In this document: piece by piece, positions 1 to 12,140 of the stretch
Position numbering within the stretch: position 1 is the first letter of the stretch
Layout: every line of letters starts with the position of its first letter
Assembly (NCBI RefSeq): GCF_011386835.1
Contig: NC_088796.1
Location: forward strand, 29,653,011 to 29,717,010
Source of the DNA: Chrysemys picta bellii
Lineage: Eukaryota; Chordata; Testudines; Emydidae
DNA length: 64,000 bases
Direction: 5' to 3'
Program-made: the position numbers and the translations under genes
Notes under the pieces: generated by a model
Databases searched by the model: none
The model's input: the letters and a program-made list of their open reading frames with translations, nothing else
What the model was told of the DNA's origin: nothing

Positions 1-812
1 CACAAGAAACAAACAGAACACGATTTCTGCTGATCCTGCATCATGGGGTCTTTGCCAAACTTCCTGTCAGGACTTGTGGGAGGGAAATAAAATGTGTTTG
101 TGAAATGAACTGCTTGTCATCCTTAAAAACTAACAGTGGGAATAAAATCACAGGCTGTTTGCGGTACAATTAGCAGCCATATACCACAAAACTAAGTATA
201 TTAGAAATCATATACTTTATTAGTAGTAATAATTAACAATAAATAGCATTTATATTTTTCCTTTAATTCCAAAAGATCCCAAAGGTCTTGATCCTGCACC
301 CATTGAAGTTAATGATAAAACTCCCATTGATTTTAAGTATAGACCTGGTCCCAAAGTGCATTACAAATGCAAATAATATATTACAAACAGATCATGAGGG
401 AGTTCAGAGTTCCTAATGCCAAATGTATGGCTAGGTCCTGCAGCCTTTATTCAGGCAAAACGCCCTGTGCAGTCAGTGGGAGATTTGCTTAGTGAAGGCT
501 GCAGGACTGGGTCCATACTTCGTGTAGTCAGGAACTAAATTCAGCCCAAGCTTAACAATCAGAGCTCCCATTGACTTCAATGGATGGTGCATCTCCTTAA
601 ACCAGGACTGGACTTGGTCCCTGGAATTTACTGTTCGATGGAAAATTCTGACATTTTGGAAAAAAAATTCGCTCTGAATTGTAATGAAAGCCAAAATGTC
701 CTGTGAAACAAAAATTCTGAAAAACTTAATCCAAAACTAAAATTTTACAGAATCATTTCATTTTGATAAAAAAGTGTTATTTTGCTAAGGTAAAATGTCT
801 TCTTTCAAATTT

Positions 813-1000
813 GTATGCAGTGTTATAGTAACCATGTTGGTCCCAGGATATTAGAGAAACAAGATGGGGGAGGTGATATCTTTCATTGGACCAACTTCTG
901 TTGGTGAGAGAGATAAGCTTTTGAGCTACACAGAATTCTTCCTTAGGTCTGGGAAATACACTCAGAGTATCACACAGCTCAATACAAGGTTGAACAGATG
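813..1000 (+). repeat. Dispersed element (GTTGGTCCCAGGATATTAGA type)
   Basis: It carries the phrases ATTGGACCAACTTCTGTTGG and GAGAGAGATAAGCTTTTGAG, which recur in degraded form at 57075-57140. It is short and non-coding, a repeat I recognise from turtle DNA. I cannot give a secure class. Confidence 0.6.
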
Positions 1001-1023
1001 GTTTGGTGTAAGTAGTCAGCATA

Positions 1024-1441
1024 TACAGTAGAACCTCAGAGTTACGAACATGGAATGAAATGGAGGTTGGTTGTAATTCTGAACTGTTTGTAACTGAACA
1101 AAAAGTTATGGTTGTCTTTCAAAAGTTTACAACTGAAGATTGATTTAACACAGTTTTGAAACTTTACTATGAAGAAGAAAAATGCTGCTTTTAATCATCT
1201 TAATTTAAATGAAACAAGCACAAAAACAGTTTCCTTACTTTGTCAAATCTTTTTTTAAACTTTCCCTTTATTTTTTAATAATTTACATTTAACATGGTAC
1301 TACACTGTATTTGCTTTGAGGGCGGGCAGCAGGGGGTTGTCTCTGCTGCTGCCTGATTGCATACTTCCAGTTCCAAATGAGGTGTGTGGTTGACTGGTCA
1401 GTTTGTAACTCTGGTGTTCATTACATTGAGGTTCTATTGTA
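1024..1441. mobile_element. Tigger/pogo-like MITE, first copy
   Basis: The left end is TACAGTAGAACCTCAGAGTT. The right end is GAGGTTCTATTGTA. It has TA termini and no coding capacity. It is inverted relative to 30612-30939. Confidence 0.8.
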
Positions 1442-1873
1442 TTCTAAGGGATCATTCAAGGTGAAGTGGCCCATTAACTACCCTATAGTCCTAGGACAAA
1501 AAGGGAGCAGATAGTGAGTTATAGATTACACTGGTCTACAATTTTTGAGAAGTCGTCTGCTTCAGAGATAAAATGTGCTATTTATTATGTATTTTGATGT
1601 GCTGAATTCAAATATGACAATTAAAACAACTAATTGGCTACTGTTTCTAAGATATTTAAGTTTTTACATTTTATGTCTATGTATATTGTGTAGATAGTAG
1701 AGTTTTAATCATAAATTGTAAACCTAGGTCTTTTCATGTGTTTATGGTTGCTTTACATGATAATATTTCACCTGTCCTGTTTATGTAACACTTTAAAAAT
1801 CAGCAAAAGGGTTATAGAAATAAAATTTGTTATGAAACAAAAGGCAAAAAACTATTATGTACATAGTTTAGTC

Positions 1874-3520
1874 CTATTCAGTGTCTACTTGGCGCTTCTT
1901 GGCTTGTCTCTTGTATTCATTAAATGGAGCATCTCTTGTCACTGTCCAGCAATAGTCTGCAAGCATTGATGGGCTCCATTTGCCCTGATAGCGTTTCTCC
2001 ATTGTTACAATGTCCTGGTGAAATCGCTCGCCATGCTCCTCGCTCACTGCTCCGCAGTTCGGTGGAAAAAAATCTAGATGAGAGTGCAAAAAATGTATCT
2101 TTAGTGACATGTTGCAACCAAGGCTTTTGTATGCCTTGAGGAGGTTTTCCACCAACAACCTGTAGTTGTCTGCCTTGTTGTTTCCGAGAAAATGTATTGC
2201 CACTAACTGGAAGGCTTTCCATGTCGTCTTTTCCTTGCCACGCAGTGCATGGTCAAATGCATCATCTCGAAGAAGTTCACGAATCTGAGGACCAACAAAG
2301 ACACCTTCCTTTATCTTAGCTTCACTTAACCTTGAAAATTTTCCACGGAGGTACTTGAAAGCTGCTTGTGTTTTGTCAATGGCCTTGACAAAGTTCTTCA
2401 TCAGACCCAGCTTGATGTGTAAGGGTGGTAACAAAATCTTCCTTGATTCAACAAGTGGTGGATGCTGAACACTTTTCCTCCCAGGCTCCAATGACTGTCG
2501 GAGTGACCAATCTTCCTTGATGTAGTGGGAATCTCTTGCACGACTATCCCATTCGCAGAGAAAACAGCAGTACTTTGTGTATCCAGTCTGCAGACCAAGC
2601 AAGAGAGCAACAACCTTCAAATCGCCACAAAGCTGCCACTGATGTTGGTCATAGTTTATGCACCTCAAAAGTTGTTTCATGTTGTCATAGGTTTCCTTCA
2701 TATGGACTGCATGACCAACTGGAATTGATGGCAAAATATTGCCATTATGCAGTAAAACAGCTTTAAGACTCGTCTTCGATGAATCAATGAACAGTCTCCA
2801 CTCATCTGGATCGTGAACGATGTTGAGGGCTGCCATCACACCATCGATGTTGTTGCAGGCTACAAGATCACCTTCCATGAAGAAGAATGGGACAAGATCC
2901 TTTTGACGGTCACAGAACATGGAAACCCTAACATCACCTGCCAGGAGATTCCACTGCTGTAGTCTGGAGCCCAACAGCTCTGCCTTACTCTTGGGTAGTT
3001 CCAAATCCCTGACAAGGTCATTCAGTTCACCTTGTGTTATGAGGTGTGGTTCAGAGAAGGAGGATGGGAGAAAATGTGGGTCCTGTGACATTGATGGTTC
3101 AGGACCAGAAGTTTCATCCTCTTCCTCTTCCTCGTCTGACTCAAGTGAGAATAATTCTGGTGCATCAGGAACCGGCAGTCGTTCTCCGTGGGGTACTGGG
3201 CGTATAGCTGATGGAATGTTTGGATAATGCACAGTCCACTTTTTCTTCTTTGACACACCTTTCCCAACTGGAGGCACCATGCAGAAGTAACAATTGCTGG
3301 TATGATCTGTTGGCTCTCTCCAAATCATTGGCACTGCAAAAGGCATAGATTTCCTTTTCCTGTTCAACCACTGGCGAAGATTTGTTGCACAAGTGTTGCA
3401 GCATATGTGTGGGGCCCACCTCTTGTCCTGATCTCCAATTTTGCAGCCAAAATAAAGGTGATAGGCTTTCTTAACTTCTGCATCACAAAAGCGCAGTATA
3501 ACCACTATGGTTATCTGCAC
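1874..3520 (-). CDS. 548-codon frame of an unnamed multicopy metazoan family, transposon-like
   Basis: One uninterrupted frame reads leftward from a non-ATG codon at 3520. Cysteine pairs at residues 40-44 (ICCNTC) and 77-80 (CYFC) suggest a zinc-binding N-terminus. An acidic run lies at 126-137. The central and C-terminal blocks FIDSSKTSLKAVLLHNG (245-260), CGDLKV (298-303), KYCCFLCEWD (317-325), PPLHIKLGLMKNFVKA (365-380) and EEHGERFHQDI (494-504) are ones I have seen in many unannotated vertebrate, insect and cnidarian proteins. D246, D300 and E494 or E498 could be an RNase-H-like triad; this is inference. An ATG at 3542 starts MPRTCVNSADN in another frame, so the true N-terminus is broken. 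The function is unknown. Confidence 0.7.
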   Translation of the reverse strand: MQITIVVILRFCDAEVKKAYHLYFGCKIGDQDKRWAPHICCNTCATNLRQWLNRKRKSMPFAVPMIWREPTDHTSNCYFCMVPPVGKGVSKKKKWTVHYPNIPSAIRPVPHGERLPVPDAPELFSLESDEEEEEDETSGPEPSMSQDPHFLPSSFSEPHLITQGELNDLVRDLELPKSKAELLGSRLQQWNLLAGDVRVSMFCDRQKDLVPFFFMEGDLVACNNIDGVMAALNIVHDPDEWRLFIDSSKTSLKAVLLHNGNILPSIPVGHAVHMKETYDNMKQLLRCINYDQHQWQLCGDLKVVALLLGLQTGYTKYCCFLCEWDSRARDSHYIKEDWSLRQSLEPGRKSVQHPPLVESRKILLPPLHIKLGLMKNFVKAIDKTQAAFKYLRGKFSRLSEAKIKEGVFVGPQIRELLRDDAFDHALRGKEKTTWKAFQLVAIHFLGNNKADNYRLLVENLLKAYKSLGCNMSLKIHFLHSHLDFFPPNCGAVSEEHGERFHQDIVTMEKRYQGKWSPSMLADYCWTVTRDAPFNEYKRQAKKRQVDTE

Positions 3521-5624
3521 TGTTCACACAAGTACGAGGCATCTCTGCTCACTTTGGCTAAACAGAAATGTGTCCCTTTGCAAAATCAAACACTGACAAA
3601 TAAGACAGCACGACACTGTATGATTTCTAGAGCTGATATAGGGCAATTTGTTCAGCAGAGTGATGTAAGCTTCGTTATGATTGCATCATCCATGACTTCT
3701 AGGAATAACACGATGCAATTCATATCATGTATGACGCAATACCAGCATCAGATTGCATCATTCATTGTTTTGCCTAAAAAGCAAGTACTGTCCAAACCCA
3801 GTCATAGATTTATTCATAGATCCAGTCAAAGATGTATTTAGTCATTTCTGGTTTAAATTGAGATCCCTTCCTGTCATAACTCACTTATCCTCCGCCATTC
3901 CCAAGTCAAGGGTCGTATATACTGACCCAATAGCATATCTTGAAAACTAGAGCCAATCAACAATTTTAAGCATCATTTTTGTTCTCAGTGACCCAGAATT
4001 AGTAAAGTTTGACTACATTTATTTCAGAAGCATTTTGGCTGCAGAGCAGTGTTATTGTAATAAGCCATAAATCCAGTGTCTTTATTAAGACCATGATTTT
4101 TAGTGTCTAGCAAAGTCATTAATTTAAGCTCCCAGGCATGACTTTTGAAAGTGTTGTGCAGGTTTCCTTTGAATCAGATATAGAATGATTGCTTTGTGAA
4201 AATTATTCACCGACACGTGATACGATGTTTTTGTCTTTTATCATTGTCCTGTGTGAGTTCATTCGAGAGAGCAGTGATTGTGTGTTTTCACTGACATGGT
4301 TGTTATGAGGGCACTCGGTGCACTGGATGAGGTATACCATGTTGTGATAGGCATGTCTCTCTTATTTCATCTTTATCATTTTGAATCATTTTGGTTTTGA
4401 TGCTTATATTATATGAAAATAACAAACATATACGTGAAATATAATATTTATATTTCATATAATGTAAAAGTCCAAAAGAGCTGAATCAAAATGATAAAAA
4501 TAAACAAAAATGTTTTGACTTTATTGACACAAAATGAGAAAGGTGAAACAACTTGTTTAAACTTTTCCCCATCAAAAATGTTGTCAGAATTGACACAACG
4601 CCACAAAACATTTACGTGAAACAGCATTTTTCTGCTATAGCAGAACCAGCACCAGCAAGCAAATATCAGGAGAAGTTTTTGTAATCAGGGCATTCAGGAT
4701 AGCACTTGCATCACTTGGCAGCAGATGGTACGTTGTGTTAGATGAGAAGGGACGCTATGTTCAGACTTTTGTTTTGTTAGTGCTTTTAACTGATATGTAG
4801 CACTGTGTTACTGTTGTGCGTTGCATGATTGACAGATAACTGTAAGAAAGTAGGAATAAGATACACAGAATGCTAAAATAGACACTGCAGTAAAGGTTCC
4901 CAATGTAACTAAATGTGGAGTGTTGCCAAGAAAATCTATGGAGTAGTTACAAGTCTGATAGTCACTTTACTGACTTCAGTGAAATTAGTCAGAAGGAATT
5001 TTACCTGTGGATTTAAGTGCTTTCTTAACATTAATATCATAACCCCTTTGACTCCAGTTGGAGCTGCAAGAGCTCACTATCTCTGAAAATTACACCGGGT
5101 GTCTCAACTTGTGCACGCATAATCAGTGGTCACTTTTGGACCTTAATCTTGCATTGTTTCAGTTTCCCCATTGTAAAATGGAAATAATCATATTTTCCAC
5201 TCCACTCAAGTGTTGTGAGGCTAAACTCACTAATGTTTGTGAGGTAGTCAGGTACTATGATATTGAGGACTATAGAAAAACACCTACAAATGATTACAAA
5301 AACAACAAGGTAATTAGATGTTTGCATTTAAACACAAGGTTAGTGCAGTACAGGTCTGAATCTGTGGTCTTTTACATGCAAGAAGCAAACATTAGGCAAC
5401 AAAGGAAGGGACGAGAAACAAAACAAAGGGGATCAAGGTGAGCAGAACACGGATTAATGCAAAGTGAAGAGAAAGGGACAACAACAAAAAGCCATTGCCT
5501 TGCACAGGTGAGCAAGCCACCTGATGACTAGACCGTCACTGGATTATAATTTATTATACCTATGACTTAATTTTCTAAAAGTGCAACTAAACACTGTCAA
5601 TAACAGCCATGTTGTACGGAAGAA
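3521..5624. other. Intergenic stretch
   Basis: Apart from the Penelope remnant it holds an A/T-rich inverted repeat (4372-4498) and a SINE-like 3' fragment near 5125-5290 (TTTCAGTTTCCCCATTGTAA). No gene is supported. Confidence 0.5.
4060..4345 (-). pseudogene. Penelope-like retroelement GIY-YIG endonuclease remnant
   Basis: Minus-strand translation from about 4340 gives VYLIQCTECPHNNHVSE, then SLLSRMNSHRTMIKDKN and VGE*FSQSNHSISDSK. These match the GIY-YIG endonuclease of vertebrate Penelope-like elements (usual form LIQCxxCPxxNYVGET). Several stops and substitutions make it dead. No reverse transcriptase is adjacent. Confidence 0.7.
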
Positions 5625-5840
5625 GGACGATCTAGTGGTTAAAGCACAGCACTGGCACTCAGGAGCTAAGGAGTTCCATTTGTAGCTCTGCCACTGACTT
5701 ATGAATTGACCCTAGGCCTGGCAATTAACTTCCCACCTGGGAATAAAGGGGTAACACCACCTCCCTACTTCAGAAGGTGGGGATTATGAAGCTTAATATT
5801 TAATGTTTGTAAAGCACTAGGCATTTCTCTAGATTTTTCC
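5625..5840 (+). mobile_element. tRNA-derived SINE (Cry-like)
   Basis: The head ATCTAGTGGTTAAAGCACAG resembles a tRNA A-box region, followed by CACTCAGGAGCTAAGGAGTT and TAGCTCTGCCACTGACTT. This order is known for turtle tRNA-derived SINEs. The B-box is degenerate, so transcription is unlikely. Confidence 0.65.
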
Positions 5841-8800
5841 ATAAGAAGATCTTAAATATTAATGATTAAAATAAAAGTGTATAAATAATTAAAATAATCA
5901 CTCTGAGGCAAATCTTAGAAACTGCACACAAGCCAGGTACATGGGCTGTGTGTAGGAGTGCCCGCCCCCCACCTCTAGGGGAAGGAATCCTGCCCTCCAG
6001 GCTTGTGAGCAGCAGGGGGTAGTGGGCAGGTATGTCCAGGCTGCAATTAAAAACCCACAGCTAGCCCATGCCAGCTGACTTGAGCTTGCATAGCTCAGGC
6101 TAAGGGGCTGTTTAACTGCAGTGTAGATGTTTGGGCTCAGGCTTTAGGACCCTGCGAGATGGGAGGGTCCCAGAGCTTGGGCCTGAGCCCTGTGAGCACA
6201 AGTCAGCTGTCACGGGCCAGCTGCAGTGTTGACATACCCAGGAAGTCTGACATGTCTGAGGTAGTTAGTTGGCAAGTCATTGAACCAAAACACCTTCCAT
6301 TCCCCTGGCTTCTATCAAGTCCCTTCTTATTACTGGAGTGCAGGCAGGTGCTCCAGAGCCGTGCTCTGGCAATGTGCATTGGGTGCAGTCCCACTTAGGA
6401 GCTCCACATCCTGCTTCTCACCCCAGTTCTATTATGTTCAGGGCTCTCCACACCAGCAAGTTGTGGGCAAAATTTGCTCATATGGACCTAATCAGTCCTT
6501 ATTTGAGCAAATCCACATTGCTTCCAATGAGAATACTCCTTTAATATTAGGTCTGGGCCCTGCAATGTTCAATATAATGATTCCATGCCCTCGTGCTTGT
6601 TCACAAAGAGCGCTCCATACCCACAACCCTTATGGTATGAAGAATATTTCAGCTCTGTCTCCCAGCTCCTCCCCCTCTGTGACCCATGGCTCCAGGAAAT
6701 GAAAAGTTGTTTTTCTCTGCTGACAGCTGCTTTCCACTTCTGGCAGCACTGCCCTGGTTGAAAGGTGAATATTCCACCTCATAGTGAAAATGGCAACAGT
6801 GAAGCTACATTTACTAAATTTCAGGTCAGGCGCAAAATATGTCACTTGTTGGAGAAGCAATTATTTCATGAACATATTCCTCACCTTTTGGCATAATGCT
6901 CATTTGCCGCACTCTGCTCTATACTAAAAGTGGCAAATACAAAGGTATTCTGAATGTCACAGGGAAAAGGTATTTCTCAACTACGTCCAGTATCGTTCTC
7001 CAAAAGGATTTTCTAACCTTCACCTCCCCTGCGGCATTTTGTTTTATAAATGTAAAATTCAATAAAGTTGAGAGAAACGTTATACAATAATACATATGGA
7101 TTATAGAGGGGTTTCATGCTGAATCGTGGTTCTGGTGAATTCGCTGTCAAAGCTGCCATTGGTTGGAAATGTTTATTGTTTTGTATGCACTGCCTGTGAA
7201 AATTGTCTAGGTTTCTAGTGTAAATAAGGTTCTCTGTGAGCTGAGACCCTGAGGCCACATCGTGCTCCCCCAATCTCCTCATGGACAACACCCCAAACAC
7301 TGCAGAGAGCATGGAGAACTCCACAGTCCCCCATCACCGCAAAGCAGTGCTCTGGGGCCACTCTCTGTGTGGCCCAGCGGAGGGGAAATTTATGGGCTGG
7401 CCAGGAAAAGGGCATGAGCCTGGGCAGTGTATCACACAGCACAGATCCACTGACCTAAAGCCTTACATGTGTGGGAGGAGGCTGTACATCGCAGCCCACA
7501 TGTACTGGGGTACAGAGGAGAACTAGGCTCTACTTGAAGCCTTTGAACTGGGGCTGCGGACAGGGAGTTCTGGATTTGTCCTTGAGCTGTATATGTCTAC
7601 TTCTTATTAACTGCAAGCCAAATCTACTTGTGAAATCTTACTCTGTTGCCTGTCTCCCATGTTTGGAATTCTCAGGTTCCAAAGTCATAGTTCATCTATG
7701 ATAGTCATTTTAAAAATGTAGCAGTCAGACTTTATCTCTACTGGTTGATATTAAAGTCCATAGGCCAATGAGTTTCTAGTTAGGTAGTAATGGAGTCACA
7801 TGGCCTGAGAGAAAAGGCTGGGATTTAAGATTAACTATTATGTGTCTGCATGTATAATGTGTGAAAAGGCAGAGCTGACAGAGAAATAGTCCAAAGCCTT
7901 TCCTGCACCCTAACCTCTACATCATAAAATAAAGTAAATAGCATAAGGATTCAAATTCCTTGCTCCATTATTATCTGAACTGACAAAATTGGAAGATATA
8001 AGTTTCCTAGATCAACCACCTTTTTTGCAGGCAGTGTTTCTGGCTCTGGAAACCTTTGTTCAGAAAGGGGGAAAACCTTTACAAAAGTTGTGGTGTAGTC
8101 TTACTAATGGTAATATGGTACCATTTTCTCAACACATTTATCACGATCTGGTCAAATTTTAGTATTTAAAACATTCTCAATAGAATCACTTGTATAAGAA
8201 CTGATGAGGATTCCTCACAAACCTGCAGATTTCTTCAATTCATTACAGAGAGAACTATAACAATTTTCATTTCCTAAAACACTTTGTGCAAGCAACCAAG
8301 GACAAAACCATTCTGCCATCTCCAAAACTGCAAATCCTGGTATTGTCAAAGAATCTCCTTGTGAAAAATCTCATTTACCTCTGAAGATGCAATATTGCAT
8401 GTTACAGTTCATGATCAGGGATTACAAACACACACACGTATATATTACAGTGAACGCGCATATAAAAAGGACATGTTACCTATGTATCTTCTCTGAATTA
8501 CCTATGTCCTGTCTACACTGGGCGGGTTTGCTGTAAAGGTCTACCGTCCACACACCGACCCAGCCATTGCCTGCTGCGTTTATAAGATGTGTTAATAAAA
8601 GTAAATAACATCGAAATGTTTAGCACTTACAATGGCTTCAACTCATCAGGCTGCAGACAGCACTTTTCAAACACTAAAACATTGCATTGTTCCTTTTTTA
8701 ATGGTCTCATGGTTGTACAGTATTTACATGTTCTGAGCCTTTTTATCTTTTTCTGGACTGACAGGACAGAAAAAAGGATTGTTTAAAAGAAAATACCACC

Positions 8801-10820
8801 CTTCGGAGAAAAATGCTAGAATTGCATCCTCATCCTCCTCCCCTGTTTTGTGAGCACAACTGCTCACCAAAGGAAATAACAATAATAAGACTCAATGTTG
8901 ACCTCACTTACACCAGTATAAATTGGGAGTAACTGCACTGATGTCAGTGGAGTTAACCAGTGTAAAACTTGTATATGGGAAATCAGGACCTCGCCCCGAG
9001 TTTGAAAAACAGCAGAAACAACTGCGTAAATGTAAATGCATATCTTGTGCTAACCACGCATTTCCTTTGAGAAATCTAAAGATAACAAAAGAACATGATG
9101 ACTCCTTTTCCTTATAGATGTAGCGGTTGATGATAGTCAACTTTCTTTAACAATTCAGTAAATAAGTTACAATTTTCTGAACATTTCCTTTTGTAACCAT
9201 AATTTTGACTATCACTAATTCTACACTCCTCTCCTCCTCCACTGAAATAGAAAGCACAGATGGTGGAGGGGAAAGTGAACTGAGATTGACCTCCTCTCTC
9301 CCCCATCACTAACACTGTATGAGGCATAGCTCACACAAGTCTCTTATTTCCTTCTGTAAACAATTTAAACTGCAATCTGAAACCTGGAATCTCTTCACTA
9401 TAAACTGTTATTGAGGGGTTTTACAAAAAAGTATTTCCTCTTGCTTAACAGCATATGTCTGGTTTGCACTAGGGATGAAAATAAAGCCATGTCAGCCACA
9501 ACACAGTTATTCCAAGATATGCATGAGACACATCTTGAGCTTTCAGATAACAAAGATTTATCACAAGTTCCTGAGCTCACTACAGGAGTAACTGAGTGAA
9601 ATTCTATGGCCTGTGTTATACAGAAAGTCAGACTAGATAATCTAATGCTCCAGTCTGACTTTAAAATCTACTAATCACTGCTTCTGGGAAGTGGTAGCCA
9701 TGAAATTCTAGACCATAAATTGAATGGGGCTTCTAATTCACTAATTCAGCTCATTAATTCTTCACATTTCCTTAGATCAGAGAATTTTTGGCAACAGCTA
9801 CGTCAAAATAAGTAAGGGGAACTATGGTTACACTTTTTCTCCCTGTTACATAGATCATACAAATAGAATATTTAGGTTGCTTTAAATGTTCATAGATATC
9901 TCTCTCCATTGATTTTTTTCATGTGCTATCTACCACTTAATTGGAGAGGCTGATCACACTCAGTCCATATACTTTCTTCAGTAGTCTCGGAATCATCTTG
10001 CACCTGGAGGCAAAATCTTTCCTTACTGAGGATTGATATATTTCCAAGATCCAGTTGAGTCCAGCTGCCCAGGAGTGTTAATGCATCATACAAATGAATA
10101 CAGCTTTCTCCGGATTTTTGCTGATGGCAGTTGGGGGAAGGTCACATGATGCTGTAGTAAAGGCGTGATAGAAAAATATAGAAGTGGTTAATGGTGACAA
10201 AAGTATCAATGGTAGGCTTGCAAAAGGAGGCAATGGAGGTTTGAAGAGGGTTTAATGATGTAGGTGATTTTGTTCATATAGGTATAGAATAAACTTACTG
10301 AGCATAAAGATTAATGAGGTATTTCTCAAATTTACAGTTAAATTATATTGGCTTCTAACAAACACTATACAATATAAAATATATTTAAGCACTGGCTCTG
10401 ATTTTCAGGTGCAGTCAAGCTACAAATAGCCCAAAGACAAGGATGGGCAAAGGTGGCACAGTGTACCTCAGTTATTCTTGGACTAGCCAGAGGTTTGGCT
10501 TGTTTGGCTCCCAGTGCCAGTTAGAGCAGCTTCAGGGCCTATGGTCTCAATGAGTCATTGCTACCTTGAGGAATAGCCAGAGCTCAGTGCCACTTCAGCT
10601 ACATCTTCTTTTCCCCAACCATGTCCACATCACTGGCTGTGAGCAGGAGGGCACAGAGATGTACACTGTCTCTACACCATGCTGGGACTCCTCAATGGCT
10701 GGATCCTCCAGCTTTATAGGCCCATTGTGCTGATGGAACCTATAAAAGGTTGTAGCTCAACGATGAATTGTGCCCAATATCTTATATAAAAATAAATTAG
10801 TATTTGCATGTGTGTATGAT
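5841..10820. other. Intergenic stretch
   Basis: The sequence at 6060-6240 is a repeat of the GGGCTGTTTAACTGCAGTGT type (compare its inverted half GCAGTGTTGACATACCC). A GTCTACACTG fragment lies near 8510. The remainder is unique-looking A/T-rich DNA with only short chance frames. Confidence 0.5.
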
Positions 10821-11229
10821 TTTATGGGCTGCCTAGTAAACTAGGCAGTGGGACTTGACACCTATCCTTTAGCTCTCTGGCCCTGGTTCTCCATCTGGTT
10901 CAGTCTCAGTTCAGCCCCTTTCCGGGTGTGTGTTGCGGGGGAGGTAACACTTCCACGTACAGTCCCTTCCCTTGGCCTGTCTACATTCCCTTTTCTCAGG
11001 GCATATTGGCTTCCCCAGTGGCTGTTGGGCGGACTCCCCAAGCCTGCCCATTACTCTGAGCCCCAACCCAGGGACCCTCTAAGTACTAGCCACATGCCAT
11101 GACCCTTTAACTAACTGTGTTTCCTTGGGCCACTTCCCCGCAGCCGTTATCTTTGTCAAGTCCCAGGGGCACCTTCCTTGCTCCCCGAGTCCTTCCCAGC
11201 AGACTGAATTCACTGTGGCCCCTTTATAT

Positions 11230-11805
11230 GAGCCTGCTGGGCTCTGATTGGCTGCTCCTATAGCCTCTTTCCTGATTGGCTGTGTCCCATGCAGCTTCTC
11301 TAGGGAGCTTAGAAGACCCTCTCCATTGCCCATTTTCTGGGCCCAGTGGGCCAGCCTGTATTCTACGTTGGTTCCACAGCCTGCCAGGTATATCAGCTGA
11401 CAGCTTCTTCAGTTCATCCTCATCCCCAATACCTGCCCTTTTTGTGGAGTGAGGGAAACCCTGGCATATGTCTGTTTGGAGTGTGCCACATGCAGCCCCC
11501 TTTTCCGACTCCTTCTCCTAAGGTTCTGGTTGCATTTTTCCCCAAACCTCCTGATCTATGCAAATCCAGTCCATAGCCCCATGAAGTCGTGAGACCTCCT
11601 CATCAACCTCCTCCTGGCGTTGGCCAAAGTGGCCATATAACACCAGCAGGGGGATGCTGGGCGAGGCGGGTGCTCTGCGACTGTGGGGCCTACTTTTTTT
11701 TCCTCCTTTGGCTCTTGTATCTGGGCAGAGTTCCTCTGGGCAGAGTCTGTTGGCTCCCTAAGACACCTTTGAGGAGCAGTGGATGCTGTCTGAGGTTCTC
11801 TATAT
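11230..11805 (+). pseudogene. Retrotransposon ORF C-terminal remnant
   Basis: At 11592-11640 the plus strand reads DLLINLLLALAKVAI then a stop. Further on it gives CDCGAYFF and, in another frame, IRAEFLW-like and DTFEEQWML-like phrases that I recognise as the end of a reptile retroelement ORF. The upstream 11.0-11.35 kb with repeated TGATTGGCTG may be its non-coding part. The class is uncertain. Confidence 0.4.
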
Positions 11806-11809
11806 AAGA

Positions 11810-11975
11810 ACAGCCATACTGGGTCAGACCAAAATTAATAGGCAGCAGGTTTAAAACAAACAAAAGGAAGTATTTTTTCACACAATGCACAGTGGAACTC
11901 CATGCCAGAGGATGTTGTGAAGGCCAAGACTATAATGGTTCAAAAAAGAACTAGATAAGTTCATGGAGGATAGGT
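11810..11975 (+). mobile_element. CR1 3' UTR pieces in opposed orientation
   Basis: The sequence AGAACAGCCATACTGGGTCA is a reversed CR1 3' terminus. It is joined directly to sense CR1 3'-region sequence (GGCAGCAGGTTTAAAACAAA ... AACTAGATAAGTTCATGGAG). This is a rearranged junction of two copies. Confidence 0.65.
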
Positions 11976-12140
11976 CTGTGATGGGCTGTCACCCCTGGGA
12001 TGAAGTCTGAGAGCTGTGGAAACCACTGGGCCCCTCTAACCACCAGGGCCAACGAGAGGGTGCGGGAAGCCGGTACAAATTATCGGGGCCCGGTGGTCTG
12101 GAAGGGGGCCCGGGACCCAACTATGTTGCATATGTTTTTG

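Noticed and set aside
2536..3841. Plus-strand frames opposite the 548-codon frame, including 179 codons at 3302-3841
   Set aside because: They are antisense shadows of the minus-strand frame, without protein-like pattern.
5625..5700. Possible tRNA gene
   Set aside because: Only the A-box-like half is tRNA-like. No cloverleaf closes and the rest matches SINE body sequence.
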